A DNA stretch of 32,377 bases from an uncultured Bacteroidia bacterium (GCA_902778855.1 CACYZM010000022.1:1-32377), one strand, 5' to 3'; counted from the first letter of the stretch, positions 8,265-15,495 are shown. The notes: generated by a model not told the origin, from the sequence alone. Numbers and translations: made by a program.

Positions 8265-8777
8265 CCAGGCGCGGGGAATCTGCGCCCTGGCCCACAGGAA
8301 ACCCGATAAGCCGACCACCACGTAATACTTGCCGAGCAGCTCCAGGACGTGGCCTTCCACGCCCTTCAGGGGGCCTTCCGTGACCCGGACCGGCTCGTCC
8401 AGTTCCACCGGCTGGTCGATCAGGCCGCCTTCGTCGATGGCATAGTCGAAGACCCGGCGGAAGTCGTCCATTTCTTTGTCGGGGACCACCATCATCTTGT
8501 GCGTGGCGCAGTCGATCAGGTATTGCATCGGGAGGCGATAGTCGGCCACGAAGGAGCAGGCGAGATCTTTGGGTGCCCGGAGGAAAACCAGATTGGGGGC
8601 CAGGGGTTTCTCGGTCGTGCGGCTGCCGCCCTTCCCCGGGCGGGAGATACGGGTTTGCATGGTCGGGACAAAGTTCTCGATGCCGCGGACGGTCAGCCAG
8701 TCCCGGATCTTGATCTCCTGCCGGAAGTATCGGGTACGGGCAACGAACCAGTGCTGTATGTCATCCTTCTCTGCCAT
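8241..8777 (-). CDS. upxY: UpxY-family (NusG-like) transcription antiterminator
   Basis: A 178-residue NusG paralogue that in Bacteroides stops premature transcription termination of its own polysaccharide operon. The NusG N-terminal domain starts at HWFVARTRYFRQEIKIRDWL (about residues 8-27), and a C-terminal KOW-type motif VRVTEGPLKGVEGHVLEL lies at about 130-147. The open frame continues far upstream, but only as the antisense of the SGNH gene. The ATG at 8777 gives the family's usual length and lies about 24 bases after a well-matched promoter. It is the first gene of the polysaccharide operon. No UpxZ-like gene is visible beside it. Confidence 0.92.
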   Translation of the reverse strand: MAEKDDIQHWFVARTRYFRQEIKIRDWLTVRGIENFVPTMQTRISRPGKGGSRTTEKPLAPNLVFLRAPKDLACSFVADYRLPMQYLIDCATHKMMVVPDKEMDDFRRVFDYAIDEGGLIDQPVELDEPVRVTEGPLKGVEGHVLELLGKYYVVVGLSGFLWARAQIPRAWLEKIQLF

Positions 8778-8807
8778 TCCTTGTAAACTTGTGTCCTTGA
8801 CCGAAGT

Positions 8808-8839
8808 CAAAAATAGCGCAATTTTGCTAAATTTGCAAA
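8808..8839 (-). promoter_or_regulatory. Promoter of the upxY polysaccharide operon
   Basis: On the minus strand TTTG (8836-8839), a spacer of exactly 20 bases, and TATTTTTG (8808-8815) give a full match to TTTG-N19-21-TAnnTTTG. Transcription would begin near 8801, leaving about 24 bases before the upxY ATG. No inverted repeats flank it, so it does not look like an invertible promoter. Confidence 0.75.
8828..8835 (+). promoter_or_regulatory. -7 element for the SGNH hydrolase gene
   Basis: TAAATTTG matches TAnnTTTG and lies 23 bases before the ATG at 8859. No good -33 element is present at the right distance. Its TTTG abuts the -33 element of the divergent upxY promoter, forming TTTGCAAA. Confidence 0.4.
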
Positions 8840-8858
8840 CGACACATCTTATCCGGAT

Positions 8859-9947
8859 ATGATGAAACGAATCCTTCCCCTGCTTATCCTGCTGCTGGCC
8901 ACGGCCCCGGCATTCGCCCAGAAAGCCTCCGAACTCAAGTACACCGACGCCCGCGAGTTGATGCTCATCAACCAGGGCTACGACAACACGGAGATCTACT
9001 ACTCCCGCCTGCCGGAAGATATGAAGCCGTACACCCGCAAAGGCGTGTGGGACCTGGGCCTCAACTCGGCCGGCCTGGCCATCCGCTTCTCCACCAACAG
9101 CAAGGCCATCGGCATCCGCTGGACCCTGCTCAACTACTTCATCATGCATCATATGGCCGGCACGGGCATCCGCGGCATCGACCTCTACCGCCTCGATGAA
9201 AACGAGCACTGGCACTTCATCGGCACGGCCATCCCCAACGGCAAGGACACGACCAAGACGCAGCTGGTCGTCAGCGATATGGACGGTCTCGACCACGACT
9301 ATATGGCCTACCTGCCGCTCTACGACGGCGTGACGAAAGTCGAGATTGGGGTCACGAAAGACGCCCAGATCGGCCAGCCGCACCGCGACGTACTGATCAA
9401 GGGCAAGGAGAAACCCCTCGTGTTCTACGGCACCAGCATCACCCAGGGCGGCTGCGCTTCCCGGCCGGGCATGGTCTATACCTCCATCATCAGCCGCGAG
9501 CTTCAGAAGGAGTGCATCAACCTGGGCTTCAGCGGCAACGCCCGGATGGACAAGGTGCTGGCCCAGATGATCGCCCGCATCGACGCCGACCAATACGTGA
9601 TCGACTGCCTGGAGAACTGCACGATCAAGATGATGCGCGACAGCGCCTGGTATTTCCTGACCTATCTGGGCCAGAAGCGGCCCGATACGCCGATCTATAT
9701 GGTGGAACACATCTGGTTCTCGCAATCCTCCGTCAGCAAAGGCGTGCACGACCAGATCGCGGAAAAGAACAAATACTGGCACGAACTGTACGTGAAGCTC
9801 CGCAACGAGGGCTACAATAATTTCCGCTACATCCCGGCCGACAACCTCACGGGGCCCGACGGTGAAGGCGCCGTCGACGGTACCCACCAGACCGACCTGG
9901 GCTTCCTCCGGATGTCGGAGGAGTTCCTGCGGCACCTGAAAAAATAG
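8859..9947 (+). CDS. Secreted SGNH/GDSL hydrolase (GxDLY plus Lipase_GDSL_3 type)
   Basis: A 362-residue predicted periplasmic or secreted esterase. The signal peptide is MMKRILPLLILLLATAPAFA, cleaved before Q. The N-terminal accessory domain (about residues 25-175) has the GxDLY motif in GIRGIDLYRLDE. The hydrolase domain begins at PLVFYGTSITQGG, with the nucleophile S193 in block I, NLGFSGNARMD as block II, and DGTHQTDLGF with D340 and H343 completing the triad. The block III GxND motif is not obvious; DCLENC occupies that region. Relatives deacylate polysaccharides or other esters; the substrate here is unknown. It is divergent from upxY, and its stop codon directly abuts that of the convergent U32 gene. 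Confidence 0.85.
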   Translation: MMKRILPLLILLLATAPAFAQKASELKYTDARELMLINQGYDNTEIYYSRLPEDMKPYTRKGVWDLGLNSAGLAIRFSTNSKAIGIRWTLLNYFIMHHMAGTGIRGIDLYRLDENEHWHFIGTAIPNGKDTTKTQLVVSDMDGLDHDYMAYLPLYDGVTKVEIGVTKDAQIGQPHRDVLIKGKEKPLVFYGTSITQGGCASRPGMVYTSIISRELQKECINLGFSGNARMDKVLAQMIARIDADQYVIDCLENCTIKMMRDSAWYFLTYLGQKRPDTPIYMVEHIWFSQSSVSKGVHDQIAEKNKYWHELYVKLRNEGYNNFRYIPADNLTGPDGEGAVDGTHQTDLGFLRMSEEFLRHLKK

Positions 9948-11690
9948 CTAATCGGCCACAATCGACATCTCGCAATGCTTGCAATCGAACTGCAGGCGCA
10001 GACGGTTGCTCTGGTTGACGAGATAGAGCGGCTCAGACCCCCGGTCAAGCCGGGGGTGACGATTATCCGTCATGCCCGGCTTGGCCGGGCATCTTTTTGT
10101 GCAGAGCCCCAGCTCCCAGCGGATGCAGTAGCGGCTGCGGAGCAGGACGTTCGGGATGTCGAGGGTTGAGATGTTGTGGGCGGCGGCGCCGGGTTGGGGC
10201 GTGTGCGGCACGGAGTGCCGCGGACGCGACTCGGCCAGCCGCAGCAATTCGTCGGCCAACTCCCGGCGGAGACCATTGAGGAACGAGGCCGGATAAAACC
10301 GGACCGGCTCGGCTTCGACCGAAGCCACCGAGAAGGCATACGGCCCCGTATGCTTCCCGAGCTGCCGGCGAAGATTTTCGACCGCCGCCTCCGGCTTCTC
10401 AGCCACCGGCGCCTCATCGCGGAAACTGACCTTGGCCGTCAATTCATCCTCCGTCGTCGCCGTAACGGTCGTCATGCCCGGCTCGCTCTTCCAGTCAATC
10501 TTCACATCGATTACCCGCTTCGGCATATTCTTCTCCAGTTCCCGCTCGAAACGGATGTCGAAGTTGCGATAGATGCGCATCCCGGCTTCCAGCCCGGCCG
10601 TGTCGCGCAATTGGATCCGCTCGCCGGAAGCCACTTCCACGCGGCGGCCGGTCACCTCGCCGTTCCGGCCCACAAAGGATAGGCCGTCGCCGTTGGTAAG
10701 CGGTTTCCCGCCGGCAATCACGATCTCGTTGCCGCGCACCGCCTTGATCTGGCCGATGAATTCGCCGAGCGACTTGGCCGCATCTTCGCTGGCCATCTTC
10801 TCGCCGCGCCCGTCGAGGAACGCCTCGGTGTAGCCACGCTGGAACGTCCGGTCCGGATCGGGCGTAAATCCGCCCTCCAGCCGACCGGCCGAGGTCTTGG
10901 CGTAGTCATCCATCACCTGCCGGTAATACCGCACCACATTCTTGACATAGGAGGCATTCTTGAGCCGGCCTTCAATCTTGAACGAACAGATGCCCGCGGC
11001 CACCAGGTCAGGGAGTCGCTTGTCAAACCGCAGGTCGCGGGGCGAGAGAAGCGGGCGGTCGCGGACGATGACGCGGCCGGATGCGTCGACCAGGTCGTAG
11101 CGGGAGCGGCAGGCCTGGGCGCAGACGCCGCGGTTCGCGCTGCGACCCGCAAGTTGCTGGCTCAGGTAGCACTCCCCGCTGTAGCCCACGCACAGCGCGC
11201 CGTGGATGAAGAACTCCAGCTCGCAGCCGACGGCCGCGCGAATGGCGCGGATCTCTTCGAGTGACAGTTGTCGCTCCAGCACCAGGCGCGAAAAGCCCAG
11301 GGCTTCCAGTTCCCGCGCCCTTTCGGGCGTCCGGATGGCCGTCTGCGTGGAGGCGTGCAGCTCCACGGGCGGCAGCGGCATCTCGAGCAGGCTCAGATCC
11401 TGGACGATGAACGCGTCGACGCCGGCTTCATAGAGCTGCTGCATCAGTGCCAGCGCCTGCGGACGCTCCTCGTCCGTAAGCAGCGTGTTGACGGTGGCGT
11501 GGACTTTGGCGCCGTAGCGGTGGGCGTAGTGGCAAAGGCGGTCAATGTCTTCGACCGCATTGCCGGCCGCCGCGCGGGCGCCGAAGGCGGGCCCGGCGAT
11601 ATAAACGGCATCGGCACCGCAGTCGATCGCTGCGATGCCGATATCCGCATTTCTCGCCGGAGCGAGCAGTTCAAGCCGGGTTATTTGCAC
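9948..11690 (-). CDS. Peptidase U32 family protein with C-terminal palindromic-repeat insert
   Basis: A protein of about 580 residues. The U32 domain starts with LELLAPARNADIGIAAIDCGADAVYIAG and has the family signature ELEFFIHGALCVGYSGECYLS with GVCAQACRSRY. E. coli members of this family (RlhA, TrhP, UbiU/V) act in RNA hydroxylation or ubiquinone hydroxylation, so proteolysis should not be assumed. The C-terminal Cys-containing domain (YCIRWELGLC ... FDCKHCEM) is interrupted by about 20 residues (about 533-552, PGMTDNRHPRLDRGS) encoded by a double palindrome. I chose the GTG at 11690, which keeps the conserved LELLAPAR start and overlaps the TPR gene's stop by 10 bases. An ATG at 11729 would add 13 residues inside the TPR gene. 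Confidence 0.85.
   Translation of the reverse strand: MQITRLELLAPARNADIGIAAIDCGADAVYIAGPAFGARAAAGNAVEDIDRLCHYAHRYGAKVHATVNTLLTDEERPQALALMQQLYEAGVDAFIVQDLSLLEMPLPPVELHASTQTAIRTPERARELEALGFSRLVLERQLSLEEIRAIRAAVGCELEFFIHGALCVGYSGECYLSQQLAGRSANRGVCAQACRSRYDLVDASGRVIVRDRPLLSPRDLRFDKRLPDLVAAGICSFKIEGRLKNASYVKNVVRYYRQVMDDYAKTSAGRLEGGFTPDPDRTFQRGYTEAFLDGRGEKMASEDAAKSLGEFIGQIKAVRGNEIVIAGGKPLTNGDGLSFVGRNGEVTGRRVEVASGERIQLRDTAGLEAGMRIYRNFDIRFERELEKNMPKRVIDVKIDWKSEPGMTTVTATTEDELTAKVSFRDEAPVAEKPEAAVENLRRQLGKHTGPYAFSVASVEAEPVRFYPASFLNGLRRELADELLRLAESRPRHSVPHTPQPGAAAHNISTLDIPNVLLRSRYCIRWELGLCTKRCPAKPGMTDNRHPRLDRGSEPLYLVNQSNRLRLQFDCKHCEMSIVAD
10037..10092. repeat. Double palindromic repeat inserted in-frame in the U32 gene
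   Basis: Two GC-rich hairpins lie 14 bases apart: an 8-bp stem with a 5-base loop (10037-10044 with 10050-10057), and a 9-bp stem ATGCCCGGC with a 3-base loop (10072-10080 with 10084-10092). Read with the gene, they encode CPAKPGMTDNRHPRLDRGS, a peptide with no place in the conserved U32 C-terminus. It appears to be a mobile palindromic element tolerated because it is in frame. Confidence 0.65.
10072..10098 (+). terminator. Possible intrinsic terminator for the SGNH transcript
   Basis: On the plus strand the 9-bp stem ATGCCCGGC/GCCGGGCAT is followed by CTTTTT, a good rho-independent terminator shape. It lies about 125 bases past the SGNH stop, antisense inside the U32 gene. The two genes have no spacer of their own in which to terminate. 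Confidence 0.4.
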
Positions 11691-12619
11691 TTGTTCTGCT
11701 CGATCTGATAGCGGGCGCCTTCGCCCCACTTGGCATCCTGGGCAATCTTCTTGAAGTAGCCGCAGGCTTTGTCGGCTTCACCGGCACCCACGAGGGCCAT
11801 ACCCAGCTGATAGACGATACCGGGTTCCTTGGTGACAGCGTCCGGGGTCATCGAGAGATAGGCTTCGAAACCGTCGGCGGCCACTTTGTTCTGCTTGAGC
11901 GAGAGGGCGCTGACGCCGATGATCTTCTGGGCGTTGGCGTTGTCGACATACTGGGTCGACTTCTGGGCGTTTTCGAGGGCACCCTTCATATCCTTGGCTT
12001 TCTGGCAAGCCACAGCCTTCTTGACATAGGCGTTGGAGAGCTGCTTCGCGGCGGTTGCTTCTTCACCGTTCTCGGAAGCCAGTTCGAAAGCCTTGATGGC
12101 CTCGTCCGCCTTGTTGAGACGGGTCAGGGCCTGACCTTTGGCGAGGAAAGCCTTGCCGTTGGTCGGATCGGCGTCGATGACCTTCTGGAAAGCGTTCACG
12201 GCGCTTTCGAAATCACCGGCTTTCAGGAAACCGTTGCCTTCAGCCATCATGATCTGCGGGATCAGCTCTTTGGCTTCTTCCACCACCTCGGCTTCGCCGA
12301 AGGCTTCGCCTTTCTCGATGGCTTTCTTGAACTGTTCGACAGCGGCATTATAGTCTTTGGCGGTCACGAATTCCTTACCGACGGCCATATAAAGCTTGGG
12401 GATGATGCCTTTGCACTGGGTGGCGATTTCAGCCCCTTCCTCTCCGAGCTGGCCGGCCATGTCGAGCGCCTGCTCGAACATCGTGATGGCTTCAGCCTTG
12501 TTGTTCTCGATTGCAGCGGCGGCGTTGTTATAGAGCTCGGTTGCTTTTTCGAGATCCTGCGCAGCTGCGATGCCCATCGTACAGAGGGCGACCATGATCG
12601 TTAAGAGAATCTTTTTCAT
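11681..12619 (-). CDS. Secreted tetratricopeptide-repeat protein
   Basis: A 312-residue protein with a signal peptide MKKILLTIMVALCTMGIAAA cleaved before QDLEKA. The rest is alpha-helical, made of degenerate TPR units: KATELYNNAAAAIEN, AAVEQFKKAIEKGE, GDFESAVNAFQKVIDADPTNGKAFLAKGQAL, LNKADEAIKAFELA and further copies to about residue 300. TPR arrays bind protein partners; no enzymatic motif is present. It probably lies in the periplasm. It is transcribed from a strong promoter and is followed by the U32 gene with overlap, so the two are co-expressed. Function beyond scaffolding cannot be stated. Confidence 0.85.
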   Translation of the reverse strand: MKKILLTIMVALCTMGIAAAQDLEKATELYNNAAAAIENNKAEAITMFEQALDMAGQLGEEGAEIATQCKGIIPKLYMAVGKEFVTAKDYNAAVEQFKKAIEKGEAFGEAEVVEEAKELIPQIMMAEGNGFLKAGDFESAVNAFQKVIDADPTNGKAFLAKGQALTRLNKADEAIKAFELASENGEEATAAKQLSNAYVKKAVACQKAKDMKGALENAQKSTQYVDNANAQKIIGVSALSLKQNKVAADGFEAYLSMTPDAVTKEPGIVYQLGMALVGAGEADKACGYFKKIAQDAKWGEGARYQIEQNKCK

Positions 12620-12673
12620 CGTTTATTCGTTTTTGTTTTTGTTTCAATGGGTGTGTCTATGCATAAAGGCTGC

Positions 12674-12705
12674 CAAAATTATCAACTATTACTTAATTTT
12701 GCAAA
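12674..12705 (-). promoter_or_regulatory. Promoter of the TPR-U32 operon
   Basis: On the minus strand TTTG (12702-12705), a 20-base spacer and TAATTTTG (12674-12681) match the full Bacteroidota consensus. The predicted start is near 12668, giving a leader of about 48 bases. Confidence 0.7.
12694..12701 (+). promoter_or_regulatory. -7 element for the DUF3109 gene
   Basis: TAATTTTG matches TAnnTTTG 14 bases before the ATG at 12716; no -33 element is recognisable. As at 8828-8839, its TTTG abuts the divergent -33 element to form TTTGCAAA. Confidence 0.4.
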
Positions 12706-12715
12706 ACTTTTTGCG

Positions 12716-13309
12716 ATGAACATCCCTTCCATCATCCAAATCGGGGACATTCTGGTCTCTTCGGAAGTGCTCACGGAGTACTTCTGCTGCGACTATGAAA
12801 CCTGTCGCGGCGCCTGTTGCCTGATCGGCGACAGCGGCGCCCCGCTGCTCGAAAGCGAAACCGCGCTGCTCGAAAAGCACTATCCCCAATACGAAGCCTG
12901 GATGAGTGTGGAAGGCCGGGAGAAGATCGCCGAAACGGGCTTCTTCACGGTCGATGTCGACGGCGACCTGGTGACGCCCCTGCTTCGCGGCAGCGAAGAA
13001 TGCGCCTACACGCGTTTCGAAGGCGAAAGTTGTTTCTGCGCCATCGAGCGCGCCCACTGCGCCGGGCGCTGCCCCTGGGTCAAGCCCATCTCCTGCCGTC
13101 TCTACCCCATCCGCGCCAGCATCCTCCGCAACGGCCTGACCGCCCTCAACCTCCACCGCTGGGAAATCTGCCGCTGCGCCTTCGAAAAAGGCCGCAAAGA
13201 AGGGGTCCCCGTCTACAAATTCTTGCGGGAACCCCTGATCGATGCCTATGGCGCCTCCTTCTACGACGAACTCTGCGAAGTCGCCGCTGCCCTCGACCAA
13301 TCTCACTGA
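12716..13309 (+). CDS. DUF3109 family cysteine-rich protein
   Basis: A 197-residue cytoplasmic protein of unknown function, conserved in Bacteroidota. It carries a dense set of cysteines arranged like YkgJ-type metal or Fe-S cluster proteins: FCCDYETCRGACC near the N-terminus, then CAYTRFEGESCFCAIERAHC, GRCPWVKPISCRLYPI and ICRCAF. These residues probably bind zinc or an iron-sulfur cluster. The ATG at 12716 is preferred over one 23 codons upstream because MNIPSIIQIGDILVSSEV is the usual family start and the -7 element lies just before it. It is divergent from the TPR gene and convergent with the RAYT gene, with a REP element in between. Confidence 0.85.
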   Translation: MNIPSIIQIGDILVSSEVLTEYFCCDYETCRGACCLIGDSGAPLLESETALLEKHYPQYEAWMSVEGREKIAETGFFTVDVDGDLVTPLLRGSEECAYTRFEGESCFCAIERAHCAGRCPWVKPISCRLYPIRASILRNGLTALNLHRWEICRCAFEKGRKEGVPVYKFLREPLIDAYGASFYDELCEVAAALDQSH

Positions 13310-13313
13310 CCCT

Positions 13314-13419
13314 GACTGCCGGTTTCGGCTTTCCCGGGCACGGATCGAGGCAAAACCGTGCCCCGACTGCCTTTTTTCAGCGGTCGGGGCACGGATAAGT
13401 CGGTTTTTGTGCCCGGGAC
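13314..13419. repeat. REP-like palindromic repeat, copy A (downstream of RAYT)
   Basis: A GC-rich element built from repeated GTGCCCCGACTGCC-type arms in alternating orientation. Hairpins: GTGCCCCGAC (13358-13367) with GTCGGGGCAC (13383-13392); GGGCACGG (13336-13343) with CCGTGCCC (13356-13363); outer CCCGGGCAC (13333-13341) with GTGCCCGGG (13409-13417). Bases 13357-13419 are identical, as reverse complement, to 19654-19716. It lies between convergent DUF3109 and RAYT genes and could also terminate both. Confidence 0.85.
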
Positions 13420-13427
13420 TGGGCATC

Positions 13428-14411
13428 TCATTTCTTACGAGTCGGGAATATAGCATCGACAGCCGACGGCGTCATTTTCAGCAGACGGGCGATTTGGCCA
13501 TTGTCCGCATTGTAATCGAAATGCAGTTTTCGAGCTAGATCGACTTTGTCAGTGTACGGCAATAATGTCACGCGTTGACCTTCATAACTGTCTTTGCATA
13601 TCTTGTAGAGAACGGCGTTCAATTCGTCATCAGTATAGAAGACCTTCTCGCAGAGCGCCTCGGCGATTTCTTTGTAGCCTTCGATTTCACGTGAAATCTT
13701 GAAGAAATAGTGGCGGGCATCCCGGAAGATGCTCTCTCCGAAAGCGATCGCACAACAACTGGCTGGAGAAAAATACCCGTCGATAATCGCATAGGTTTCG
13801 GGATAATCGATATGGTGCGAATGCAGCAGCTTTCGTTTTTCTCGGGCAGTCAGGTCACCGAATCTTCTGTCCACCCTGTTTTTGTTGACGGAAAGAAAGT
13901 AGCAGTTCCCGGCACTGAATGGATATGTATACGGGGTATGCGACGGATTGACAACGTATTGGTTCCGATTGGTGTAGCCGATTTGGTTGCGAAGTGACTC
14001 AAGCGAGAGGATCGGGACGGTTTTCCCTTCAAATCGAGACAGATTGATCGCCATATGACGGCTTTCAAGATACTTCTTTAGTCGCCGTTTAAATAATTCG
14101 AAGAACGCCAGGACATCGTCACGTTCGCCACATATTACAAAATGAACGTGGTTGCTCATCAACTCAAATGTAATGATCCTGATTTTCGGGCAATCGTGCG
14201 CGCACATCGCGACAACAGTCATCGCAAACGCATACACCTCCGGATCGCGAAAAATGACAGGATGATCCTCCGGCGTATGCAGGTGATAAAAGGGACCAAA
14301 ATAACGAAGCGCTTGCTCAAAAAGGCGTTTGCACCGACTTTCCTTATCCAAAAACGAATGTCCCACGGGGATCGCCGCCAGATGAGCGGCATCGAAAATA
14401 TCCGTAACCAT
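13428..14411 (-). CDS. REP-associated tyrosine transposase (RAYT, Y1/HUH family)
   Basis: A 327-residue single-strand DNA endonuclease of the IS200/Y1 superfamily. The HUH motif is in ELMSNHVHFVI (H88, H90), followed by the basic helix AFFELFKRRLKKYLESR. The candidate catalytic tyrosine is Y146 in QIGYTNRN, where relatives have YIHRNP, with the YPFSA (relatives YPWSS) segment after it. The C-terminus (ARKLHFDYNADNGQIARLLKMTPSAVDAIFP) looks like a helix-turn-helix. RAYTs act on REP sequences, cutting and joining single strands. Here REP-like arrays flank the gene on both sides in the same orientation. The composition is clearly lower in GC than its neighbours, suggesting acquisition. The ATG at 14411 is chosen; a GTG at 14441 would add ten residues. 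The frame is intact. Confidence 0.85.
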   Translation of the reverse strand: MVTDIFDAAHLAAIPVGHSFLDKESRCKRLFEQALRYFGPFYHLHTPEDHPVIFRDPEVYAFAMTVVAMCAHDCPKIRIITFELMSNHVHFVICGERDDVLAFFELFKRRLKKYLESRHMAINLSRFEGKTVPILSLESLRNQIGYTNRNQYVVNPSHTPYTYPFSAGNCYFLSVNKNRVDRRFGDLTAREKRKLLHSHHIDYPETYAIIDGYFSPASCCAIAFGESIFRDARHYFFKISREIEGYKEIAEALCEKVFYTDDELNAVLYKICKDSYEGQRVTLLPYTDKVDLARKLHFDYNADNGQIARLLKMTPSAVDAIFPTRKK

Positions 14412-14516
14412 AATCCTACACTCTTTCTTCTCCAACGCCACTATGGCTCTGGATGTACCCGCAAGTTACAACCGAAACCTCCCGAATCCAAGAAAAAGAT
14501 AAAAAAAGTGTCAGAC

Positions 14517-14700
14517 GGGCACGGTTTCCCGCAAAAGCGTGCCCCGACTGCCAGTTTTCGACTTCTCGGGCACAGATCCGGGCCAAACCGTGCCCCGACT
14601 ACCGATTCCCACCTTCCGGGGCACGGATCGAGACAAAACCGTGCCCCAACTGCCGGATGAGGGCGGTCGGGGCAGGAATCAGTCGGTTTTCGTGCCCGGG
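14517..14700. repeat. REP-like palindromic repeat array, copy B (upstream of RAYT)
   Basis: About four successive arms of the same family as copy A. Inverted pairs include GGGCACG (14517-14523) with CGTGCCC (14538-14544), GGGGCACGG (14618-14626) with CCGTGCCCC (14639-14647), and a last diverged unit to GTGCCCGGG at 14692-14700. It has the same orientation as copy A relative to RAYT, so A and B are direct repeats around the gene. B is longer and more diverged. It ends 9 bases before the DUF2007 stop codon. Confidence 0.8.
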
Positions 14701-14708
14701 ATGCGGCG

Positions 14709-14978
14709 TTAGTCGGCCGGGGCGCCGGTTTCGGTTTCGGCTTCAGCCTCGGCGGCGGCCTCGGCGTCGGTGGCGGCGCGGTCGAGGATCATTTGGGCGG
14801 ATTCGAGGTCGTAGGCGTTGACCTGGAGCTGGATGCCGTGACGGCCCATCTGGACGCCGGGGTAGGAACTGTTGAGGTTCATGACGACGGCTTCGATGCC
14901 TTCGCTTTCGAGCAGCCCTTTGGCAATCTGGGCTTCGTATTCGTTGTAGTACTCAGCTACGGTTTTGAGCGTTCCCAT
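14709..14978 (-). CDS. DUF2007-type small protein
   Basis: An 89-residue protein matching the DUF2007 (putative signal-transducing) pattern: an opening TVAEYYNEYEAQIAKGLLESEGIEAVVMN and a closing GIQLQVNAYDLESAQMILD. Function is unknown in the family; the fold is small alpha/beta and PII- or ACT-like. The last 20 residues are an Ala/Glu/Thr-rich acidic tail (AAAEAEAETETGAPAD) outside the conserved core. It lies 26 bases after the two-helix membrane protein gene and probably shares its transcript. A REP array begins 8 bases beyond its stop. Confidence 0.8.
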   Translation of the reverse strand: MGTLKTVAEYYNEYEAQIAKGLLESEGIEAVVMNLNSSYPGVQMGRHGIQLQVNAYDLESAQMILDRAATDAEAAAEAEAETETGAPAD

Positions 14979-15004
14979 AACGGTTTCCTCCTATTGTTAA
15001 ACGA

Positions 15005-15487
15005 TTAGTCTTCGTTCTCGCTATTTTCGTGCCGGACGCGATAGTTGATGGCGCTCAGGATGCGGAGCAGGTCTTTGCGGTAGCCTTCCACCTTGACGGG
15101 GTTGTCGGCGGTCTCGAAGGTGACGCGGTCTTCGTACATCCGGGTAAGGCGGGCATAGGCGCTTTTCTTGATATAGGTGACCTTGCCGGGTTCCTGCGTT
15201 TCGACGACATAGTCGAAACCCTTCATCACTTCGTCGACCATCGTGGCATATTTTGTGAAGTCTCCGTCGAGGTACAGCTCTTTCTTGTAGAAGCTCAGCT
15301 TCGGATAAAGGGCGGCCACCACCACGAAAAACAGGGCGATCTTCGGGAGCGACCCTTCCTTGAAGAGGTCGACGAACGAGAGGCCCGCCATTTTCTGGGC
15401 GGAGAACAGATAGACGATGCCGACGATCAGGAAGAAGATGACGGCGAAATACACCAGGTATTTCAGGGAGCGGATCAGGTATCGCAT
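15005..15487 (-). CDS. Conserved membrane protein of unknown function
   Basis: A 160-residue protein with two hydrophobic segments near the N-terminus (about residues 9-29, YLVYFAVIFFLIVGIVYLFSA, reading from Y11; and about 49-61, KIALFFVVVAALYP). They are followed by a soluble, charged domain of about 95 residues (YLDGDFTKYATMVDEVMKGF ... VTFETADNPVKVEGYRKDLLRIL). The soluble part probably faces the cytoplasm. I do not recognise a named family. The conserved tone of the sequence and pairing with the DUF2007 gene suggest a real two-gene operon. It diverges from a coiled-coil membrane protein gene across 67 bases. Confidence 0.75.
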   Translation of the reverse strand: MRYLIRSLKYLVYFAVIFFLIVGIVYLFSAQKMAGLSFVDLFKEGSLPKIALFFVVVAALYPKLSFYKKELYLDGDFTKYATMVDEVMKGFDYVVETQEPGKVTYIKKSAYARLTRMYEDRVTFETADNPVKVEGYRKDLLRILSAINYRVRHENSENED

Positions 15488-15495
15488 GGTTACGG

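Noticed and set aside
8778-8858. Invertible promoter upstream of upxY, as in Bacteroides capsule loci
   Set aside because: No inverted repeats flank the promoter and no invertase gene is nearby.
8778-9935. The 386-codon upstream extension of the upxY reading frame
   Set aside because: It is antisense to the SGNH hydrolase gene, has no recognisable domain, and the upxY promoter lies after it at 8808-8839.
14142-14660. A plus-strand frame with repeated NRAPTA-like peptides
   Set aside because: The repeated peptides come from translating the REP arms; the rest is antisense to the RAYT gene.
14517-14700. Possible CRISPR array
   Set aside because: The repeats alternate in orientation, spacing is irregular and short, the arms are palindromic, and no cas genes are present.
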